Assembly: GCF_910589235.1 (NCBI RefSeq)
Contig: NW_025813668.1
Location: forward strand, 1-64,000
Direction: 5' to 3'
DNA from: Vespa crabro
Taxonomy: Eukaryota > Arthropoda > Insecta > Hymenoptera > Vespidae
Length of the DNA stretch: 64,000 nt
The number at the start of each line of letters is the position of its first letter. The stretch's first letter is position 1. This document shows, piece after piece, positions 55,531 to 64,000 of this stretch. Under the pieces are notes generated by a model that was not told the DNA's origin, made no database searches, and saw only the letters and a program-made list of their open reading frames with translations. The position numbers were made by a program, and so were the translations under genes.

Positions 55531-57917
55531 TTGCATTTCATAAGATCAAACATCTATTTTATATTGGAATCAAAGTTTTTAACATTCTTTCATATCGTAT
55601 ATACGATTTTTCGCTCATATACGCGTATCGTCGAAAAACGAAAACTTGAAATCTCGTTCAATTTCAATGATTTTATATTCTATCGATGCAGAATAAAGAA
55701 TATAACAAGAATATAACGTTTTTACTATGTTTAAATACGCGTTTTCATATGATAATTGTCGAAAAACGTAATCGACATACGCGAATTTCGGTATATGCGA
55801 AGATAAAATCGTGAAATCTTTAATAATACTTGTGCCACAGTTAGAAAAATGTTACCAATCGATTCAGAACATTGCATTTCATAAGATCAAACATCTATTT
55901 TATATTGGAATCAAAGTTTTTAACATTCTTTCATATCGTATATACGATTTTTCGCTCATATACGCGTATCGTCGAAAAACGAAGACTTGAAATCTCGTTC
56001 AATTTCAATGATTTTATATTCTATCGATGCAGAATAAAGAATATAACAAGAATATAACGTTTTTACTATGTTTAAATACGCGTTTTCATATGATAATTGT
56101 CGAAAAACGTAATCGACATACGCGAATTTCGGTATATGCGAAGATAAAATCGTGAAATCTTTAATAATACTTGTGCCACAGTTAGAAAAATGTTACCAAT
56201 CGATTCAGAACATTGCATTTCATAAGATCAAACATCTATTTTATATTGGAATCAAAGTTTTTAACATTCTTTCATATCGTATATACGATTTTTCGCTCAT
56301 ATACGCGTATCGTCGAAAAACGAAAACTTGAAATCTCGTTCAATTTCAATGATTTTATATTCTATCGATGCAAAATAAAGAATATAAAAAGAATATAACG
56401 TTTTTACTATGTTTAAATACGCGTTTTCATATGATAATTGTCGAAAAACATAATCGACATACGCGAATTTCGGTATATGCGAAGATAAAATCGTGAAATC
56501 TTTAATAATACTTGTGCCACAGTTAGAGAAATGTTACCAATCGATTCAGAACATTGCATTTCATAAGATCAAACATCTATTTTATATTGGAATCAAAGTT
56601 TTTAACATTCTTTCATATCGTATATACGATTTTTCGCTCATATACGCGTATCGTCGAAAAACGAAAACTTGAAATCTCGTTCAATTTCAATGATTTTATA
56701 TTCTATCGATGCAGAATAAAGAATATAACAAGAATATAACGTTTTTACTATGTTTAAATACGCGTTTTCATATGGTAATTGTCGAAAAACGTAATCGACA
56801 TACGCGAATTTCGGTATATGCGAAGATAAAATCGTGAAATCTTTAATAATACTTGTGCCACAGTTAGAAAAATGTTACCAATCGATTCAGAACATTGCAT
56901 TTCATAAGATCAAACATCTATTTTATATTGGAATCAAAGTTTTTAACATTCTTTCATATCGTATATACGATTTTTCGCTCATATACGCGTATCGTCGAAA
57001 AACGAAAACTTGAAATCTCGTTCAATTTCAATGATTTTATATTCTATCGATGCAGAATAAAGAATATAACAAGAATATAACGTTTTTACTATGTTTAAAT
57101 ACGCGTTTTCATATGATAATTGTCGAAAAACCTAATCGACATACGCGAATTTCGGTATATGCGAAGATAAAATCGTGAAATCTTTAATAATACTTGTGCC
57201 ACAGTTAGAAAAATGTTACCAATCGATTCAGAACATTGCATTTCATAAGATCAAACATCTATTTTATATTGGAATCAAAGTTTTTAACATTCTTTCATAT
57301 CGTATATACGATTTTTCGCTCATATACGCGTATCGTCGAAAAACGAAAACTTGAAATCTCGTTCAATTTCAATGATTTTATATTCTATCGATGCAGAATA
57401 AAGAATATAACAAGAATATAACGTTTTTACTATGTTTAAATACGCGTTTTCATATGGTAATTGTCGAAAAACGTAATCGACATACGCGAATTTCGGTATA
57501 TGCGAAGATAAAATCGTGAAATCTTTAATAATACTTGTGCCACAGTTAGAAAAATGTTACCAATCGATTCAGAACATTGCATTTCATAAGATCAAACATC
57601 TATTTTATATTGGAATCAAAGTTTTTAACATTCTTTCATATCGTATATACGATTTTTCGCTCATATACGCGTATCGTCGAAAAACGAAAACTTGAAATCT
57701 CGTTCAATTTCAATGATTTTATATTCTATCGATGCAGAATAAAGAATATAACAAGAATATAACGTTTTTACTATGTTTAAATACGCGTTTTCATATGATA
57801 ATTGTCGAAAATCCTAATCGACATACGCGAATTTCGGTATATGCGAAGATAAAATCGTGAAATCTTTAATAATACTTGTGCCACAGTTAGAAAAATGTTA
57901 CCAATCGATTCAGAACA
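53826..57917 (+). repeat. 7-monomer duplication followed by a 2-monomer duplication
   Basis: G161A, G238A, A316G and, one monomer later, A222G occur at 53986/54063/54141/54388 and again exactly 2387 bp later at 56373/56450/56528/56775. The first three also mark the copy at 40529. A two-monomer unit, A222G then G238C, follows: 56775/57132 and 57457/57814, spacing 682 bp. It overlaps the block that ends at 55530. Confidence 0.9.
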
Positions 57918-60900
57918 TTGCATTTCATAAGATCAAACATCTATTTTATATTGGAATCAAAGTTTTTAACATTCTTTCATATCGTATATACGATTTTTCG
58001 CTCATATACGCGTATCGTCGAAAAACGAAAACTTGAAATCTCGTTCAATTTCAATGATTTTATATTCTATCGATGCAGAATAAAGAATATAACAAGAATA
58101 TAACGTTTTTACTATGTTTAAATACGCGTTTTCATATGATAATTGTCGAAAAACGTAATCGACATACGCGAATTTCGGTATATGCGAAGATAAAATCGTG
58201 AAATCTTTAATAATACTTGTGCCACAGTTAGAAAAATGTTACCAATCGATTCAGAACATTGCATTTCATAAGATCAAACATCTATTTTATATTGGAATCA
58301 AAGTTTTTAACATTCTTTCATATCGTATATACGATTTTTCGCTCATATACGCGTATCGTCGAAAAACGAAAACTTGAAATCTCGTTCAATTTCAATGATT
58401 TTATATTCTATCGATGCAGAATAAAGAATATAACAAGAATATAACGTTTTTACTATGTTTAAATACGCGTTTTCATATGATAATTGTCGAAAAACGTAAT
58501 CGACATACGCGAATTTCGGTATATGCGAAGATAAAATCGTGAAATCTTTAATAATACTTGTGCCACAGTTAGAAAAATGTTACCAATCGATTCAGAACAT
58601 TGCATTTCATAAGATCAAACATCTATTTTATATTGGAATCAAAGTTTTTAACATTCTTTCATATCGTATATACGATTTTTCGCTCATATACGCGTATCGT
58701 CGAAAAACGAAAACTTGAAATCTCGTTCAATTTCAATGATTTTATATTCTATCGATGCAGAATAAAGAATATAACAAGAATATAACGTTTTTACTATGTT
58801 TAAATACGCGTTTTCATATGATAATTGTCGAAAAACGTAATCGACATACGCGAATTTCGGTATATGCGAAGATAAAATCGTGAAATCTTTAATAATACTT
58901 GTGCCACAGTTAGAAAAATGTTACCAATCGATTCAGAACATTGCATTTCATAAGATCAAACATCTATTTTATATTGGAATCAAAGTTTTTAACATTCTTT
59001 CATATCGTATATACGATTTTTCGCTCATATACGCGTATCGTCGAAAAACGAAAACTTGAAATCTCGTTCAATTTCAATGATTTTATATTCTATCGATGCA
59101 GAATAAAGAATATAACAAGAATATAACGTTTTTACTATGTTTAAATACGCGTTTTCATATGATAATTGTCGAAAAACGTAATCGACATACGCGAATTTCG
59201 GTATATGCGAAGATAAAATCGTGAAATCTTTAATAATACTTGTGCCACAGTTAGAAAAATGTTACCAATCGATTCAGAACATTGCATTTCATAAGATCAA
59301 ACATCTATTTTATATTGGAATCAAAGTTTTTAACATTCTTTCATATCGTATATACGATTTTTCGCTCATATACGCGTATCGTCGAAAAACGAAAACTTGA
59401 AATCTCGTTCAATTTCAATGATTTTATATTCTATCGATGCAGAATAAAGAATATAACAAGAATATAACGTTTTTACTATGTTTAAATACGCGTTTTCATA
59501 TGATAATTGTCGAAAAACGTAATCGACATACGCGAATTTCGGTATATGCGAAGATAAAATCGTGAAATCTTTAATAATACTTGTGCCACAGTTAGAAAAA
59601 TGTTACCAATCGATTCAGAACATTGCATTTCATAAGATCAAACATCTATTTTATATTGGAATCAAAGTTTTTAACATTCTTTCATATCGTATATACGATT
59701 TTTCGCTCATATACGCGTATCGTCGAAAAACGAAAACTTGAAATCTCGTTCAATTTCAATGATTTTATATTCTATCGATGCAGAATAAAGAATATAACAA
59801 GAATATAACGTTTTTACTATGTTTAAATACGCGTTTTCATATGATAATTGTCGAAAAACGTAATCGACATACGCGAATTTCGGTATATGCGAAGATAAAA
59901 TCGTGAAATCTTTAATAATACTTGTGCCAATGTTAGAAAAATGTTACCAATCGATTCAGAACATTGCATTTCATAAGATCAAACATCTATTTTATATTGG
60001 AATCAAAGTTTTTAACATTCTTTCATATCGTATATACGATTTTTCGCTCATATACGCGTATCGTCGAAAAACGAAAACTTGAAATCTCGTTCAATTTCAA
60101 TGATTTTATATTCTATCGATGCAGAATAAAGAATATAACAAGAATATAACGTTTTTACTATGTTTAAATACGCGTTTTCATATGATAATTGTCGAAAAAC
60201 GTAATCGACATACGCGAATTTCGGTATATGCGAAGATAAAATCGTGAAATCTTTAATAATACTTGTGCCAATGTTAGAAAAATGTTACCAATCGATTCAG
60301 AACATTGCATTTCATAAGATCAAACATCTATTTTATATTGGAATCAAAGTTTTTAACATTCTTTCATATCGTATATACGATTTTTCGCTCATATACGCGT
60401 ATCGTCGAAAAACGAAAACTTGAAATCTCGTTCAATTTCAATGATTTTATATTCTATCGATGCAGAATAAAGAATATAACAAGAATATAACGTTTTTACT
60501 ATGTTTAAATACGCGTTTTCATATGATAATTGTCGAAAAACGTAATCGACATACGCGAATTTCGGTATATGCGAAGATAAAATCGTGAAATCTTTAATAA
60601 TACTTGTGCCAATGTTAGAAAAATGTTACCAATCGATTCAGAACATTGCATTTCATAAGATCAAACATCTATTTTATATTGGAATCAAAGTTTTTAACAT
60701 TCTTTCATATCGTATATACGATTTTTCGCTCATATACGCGTATCGTCGAAAAACGAAAACTTGAAATCTCGTTCAATTTCAATGATTTTATATTCTATCG
60801 ATGCAGAATAAAGAATATAACAAGAATATAACGTTTTTACTATGTTTAAATACGCGTTTTCATATGATAATTGTCGAAAAACGTAATCGACATACGCGAA

Positions 60901-60986
60901 TTTCGGTATATGCGAAGATAAAATCGTGAAATCTTTAATAATACTTGTGCCACAGTTAGAAAAATGTTACCAATCGATTCAGAACA
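57918..60986 (+). repeat. Nine monomers: consensus run then three identical variants
   Basis: Copies 57918 to 59622 (five) read as identical to the consensus. The next three successive copies share the two-base change C308A plus A309T (59930-59931, 60271-60272, 60612-60613), which I see nowhere else. A variant confined to consecutive monomers points to recent single-unit expansion or conversion. Confidence 0.9.
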
Positions 60987-63714
60987 TTGCATTTCATAAG
61001 ATCAAACATCTATTTTATATTGGAATCAAAGTTTTTAACATTCTTTCATATCGTATATACGATTTTTCGCTCATATACGCGTATCGTCGAAAAACGAAAA
61101 CTTGAAATCTCGTTCAATTTCAATGATTTTATATTCTATCGATGCAGAATAAAGAATATAACAAGAATATAACGTTTTTACTATGTTTAAATACGCGTTT
61201 CCATATGATAATTGTCGAAAAACGTAATCGACATCCGCGAATTTCGGTATATGCGCAGATAAAATCGTGAAATCTTTAATAATACTTGTGTCACAGTTAG
61301 AAAAATGTTACCAATCGATTCAGAACATTGCATTTCATAAGATCAAACATCTATTTTATATTGGAATCAAAGTTTTTAACATTCTTTCATATCGTATGTA
61401 CGATTTTTCGCTCATATACGCGTATCGTCGAAAAACGAAAACTTGAAATCTCGTTCAATTTCAATGATTTTATATTCTATCGATGCAGAATAAAGAATAT
61501 AACAAGAATATAACGTTTTTACTATGTTTAAATACGCGTTTTCATATGATAATTGTCGAAAAACGTAATCGACATACGCGAATTTCGGTATATGCGAAGA
61601 TAAAATCGTGAAATCTTTAATAATACTTGTGCCACAGTTAGAAAAATGTTACCAATCGATTCAGAACATTGCATTTCATAAGATCAAACATCTATTTTAT
61701 ATTGGAATCAAAGTTTTTAACATTCTTTCATATCGTATATACGATTTTTCGCTCATATACGCGTATCGTCGAAAAACGAAAACTTGAAATCTCGTTCAAT
61801 TTCATTGATTTTATATTCTATCGATGCAGAATAAAGAATATAACAAGAATATAACGTTTTTACTATGTTTAAATACGCGTTTTCATATGATAATTGTCGA
61901 AAAACGTAATCGACATACGCGAATTTCGGTATATGCGAAGATAAAATCGTGAAATCTTTAATAATACTTGTGCCACAGTTAGAAAAATGTTACCAATCGA
62001 TTCAGAACATTGCATTTCATAAGATCAAACATCTATTTTATATTGGAATCAAAGTTTTTAACATTCTTTCATATCGTATATACGATTTTTCGCTCATATA
62101 CGCGTATCGTCGAAAAACGAAAACTTGAAATCTCGTTCAATTTCAATGATTTTATATTCTATCGATGCAGAATAAAGAATATAACAAGAATATAACGTTT
62201 TTACTATGTTTAAATACGCGTTTTCATATGATAATTGTCGAAAAACGTAATCGACATACGCGAATTTCGGTATATGCGAAGATAAAATCGTGAAATCTTT
62301 AATAATACTTGTGCCACAGTTAGAAAAATGTTACCAATCGATTCAGAACATTGCATTTCATAAGATCAAACATCTATTTTATATTGGAATCAAAGTTTTT
62401 AACATTCTTTCATATCGTATATACGATTTTTCGCTCATATACGCGTATCGTCGAAAAACGAAAACTTGAAATCTCGTTCAATTTCAATGATTTTATATTC
62501 TATCGATGCAGAATAAAGAATATAACAAGAATATAACGTTTTTACTATGTTTAAATACGCGTTTTCATATGATAATTGTCGAAAAACGTAATCGACATAC
62601 GCGAATTTCGGTATATGCGAAGATAAAATCGTGAAATCTTTAATAATACTTGTGCCACAGTTAGAAAATTGTTACCAATCGATTCAGAACATTGCATTTC
62701 ATAAGATCAAACATCTATTTTATATTGGAATCAAAGTTTTTAACATTCTTTCATATCGTATATACGATTTTTCGCTCATATACGCGTATCGTCGAAAAAC
62801 GAAAACTTGAAATCTCGTTCAATTTCAATGATTTTATATTCTATCGATGCAGAATAAAGAATATAACAAGAATATAACGTTTTTACTATGTTTAAATACG
62901 CGTTTTCATATGATAATTGTCGAAAAACGTAATCGACATACGCGAATTTCGGTATATGCGAAGATAAAATCGTGAAATCTTTAATAAAACTTGTGCCACA
63001 GTTAGAAAAATGTTACCAATCGATTCAGAACATTGCATTTCATAAGATCAAACATCTATTTTATATTGGAATCAAAGTTTTTAACATTCTTTCATATCGT
63101 ATATACGATTTTTCGTTCATATACGCGTATCGTCGAAAAACGAAAACTTGAAATCTCGTTCAAATTCAATGATTTTATATTCTATCGATGCAGAATAAAG
63201 AATAAAACAAGAATATAACGTTTTTACTATGTTTAAATACGCGTTTTCATATGATAATTGTCGAAAAACGTAATCGACATACGCGAATTTCGGTATATGC
63301 GAAGATAAAATCGTGAAATCTTTAATAATACTTGTGCCACAGTTAGAAAAATGTTACCAATCGATTCAGAACATTGCATTTCATAAGATCAAACATCTAT
63401 TTTATATTGGAATCAAAGTTTTTAACATTCTTTCATATCGTATATACGATTTTTCGCTCATATACGCGTATCGTCGAAAAACGAAAACTTGAAATCTCGT
63501 TCAATTTCAATGATTTTATATTCTATCGATGCAGAATAAAGAATATAACAAGAATATAACGTTTTTACTATTTTTAAATACGCGTTTTCATATGATAATT
63601 GTCGAAAAACGTAATCGACATACGCGAATTTCGGTATATGCGAAGATAAAATCGTGAAATCTTTAATAATACTTGTGCCACAGTTAGAAAAATGTTACCA
63701 ATCGATTCAGAACA
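60987..63714 (+). repeat. Eight satellite monomers at the right side
   Basis: The copy at 60987 carries A249C, A270C and C305T (61235, 61256, 61291), the same set as at 43504-43560, 52 monomers upstream, plus a private T215C at 61201. Others: A71G at 61398, A137T at 61805, A319T at 62669, T297A at 62988. The copy at 63033 has C84T (63116), T132A (63164) and T173A (63205); C84T with T173A also marks the copy at 51099. Confidence 0.9.
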
Positions 63715-64000
63715 TTGCATTTCATAAGATCAAACATCTATTTTATATTGGAATCAAAGTTTTTAACATTCTTTCATATCGTATATACGATTTTTCGCTC
63801 ATATACGCGTATCGTCGAAAAACGAAAACTTGAAATCTCGTTCAATTTCAATGATTTTATATTCTATCGATGCAGAATAAAGAATATAACAAGAATATAA
63901 CGTTTTTACTATGTTTAAATACGCGTTTTCATATGATAATTGTCGAAAAACGTAATCGACATACGCGAATTTCGGTATATGCGAAGATAAAATCGTGAAA
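63715..64000 (+). repeat. Partial satellite monomer at right window edge
   Basis: This is monomer positions 1-286 and reads as the consensus. The array continues past the window. Confidence 0.97.

Larger units (their letters stand above)
1..64000 (+). repeat. 341-bp satellite DNA tandem array (fills the window)
   Basis: The same roughly 341-bp unit repeats head-to-tail from the first base to the last: 186 complete copies and two partial ones. Copy starts fall on a 341-bp grid with only six single-base indels. The consensus is about 29% G+C with 22 CpG per unit. Most copies differ from the consensus at zero to a few sites, so homogenisation is strong. No unrelated sequence interrupts the array and no copy is inverted. 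Arrays like this are known from centromeric and pericentromeric heterochromatin in eukaryotes; a centromeric role here is inference. Neither end reaches unique flanking sequence, so the true array is longer than 64 kb. I cannot match the monomer to a named satellite family. Confidence 0.99.

Noticed and set aside
1..64000. CRISPR array
   Set aside because: Repeats are 341 bp and adjoin directly with no unique spacers; no cas genes are present.
1..64000. rDNA, tRNA or histone gene tandem array
   Set aside because: Unit too short and A+T-rich; no conserved rRNA, tRNA A/B box or histone coding sequence is seen.
1..64000. Transposon-derived array (terminal repeats or internal genes)
   Set aside because: No transposase or reverse transcriptase frame, no terminal inverted repeats at unit borders, and no target-site duplications.

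Overview
The whole 64 kb window is a single tandem array of a 341-bp satellite DNA monomer. All copies are head-to-tail in one orientation. I see no gene, RNA gene, transposon insertion, inversion or spacer. Taking TTGCATTTC at position 291 as monomer position 1, there are 186 complete copies (291-63714), plus a partial copy at each end (1-290 is monomer positions 52-341; 63715-64000 is positions 1-286). Both array boundaries therefore lie outside the window. The copy starts fit a strict 341-bp grid, broken only by six 1-bp indels (two insertions, four deletions; net -2).

Organism: an array of this size, homogeneity and nested repeat order is typical of centromeric or pericentromeric heterochromatin in a eukaryote. 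The consensus is about 29% G+C (98 of 341), yet carries 22 CpG where about 7 are expected (ratio about 3.1). That argues against a genome that loses CpG by methylation, such as vertebrates or most plants. An insect fits, and Hymenoptera are one plausible group, but the sequence alone does not identify the species.

Layout: most copies differ from the consensus at zero to a few positions, but shared diagnostic substitutions show higher-order structure. An 11-monomer period (3751 bp) is visible in four blocks: 2.3-6.4 kb, 29.6-36.6 kb, 37.5-41.8 kb and 51.1-55.3 kb. It is split 7+4 in the first two and 6+5 in the last two. A 7-monomer period (2387 bp) is clear at 20.1-24.3 kb and 53.8-56.9 kb. 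Shorter local duplications of 1, 2, 3 and 12 monomers lie at 57-61 kb, 14.6-18.6 kb and elsewhere. Two haplotype sets recur 40 and 52 monomers apart. Runs of consensus-identical monomers (24.8-26.5 kb, 57.9-59.6 kb) contrast with clusters of private mutations (11.9-12.9 kb, 38.1-39.2 kb).

Inside the monomer there are two perfect palindromes, two potential hairpins, an 11-bp direct repeat, and faint collinear similarity between halves about 155-176 bp apart. The last suggests an ancestral unit of roughly 170 bp, near nucleosome repeat length, that doubled to 341 bp. The recurring 61-codon open frame starts at TTG, shifts frame in every copy because 341 is not a multiple of 3, and is not considered a gene.
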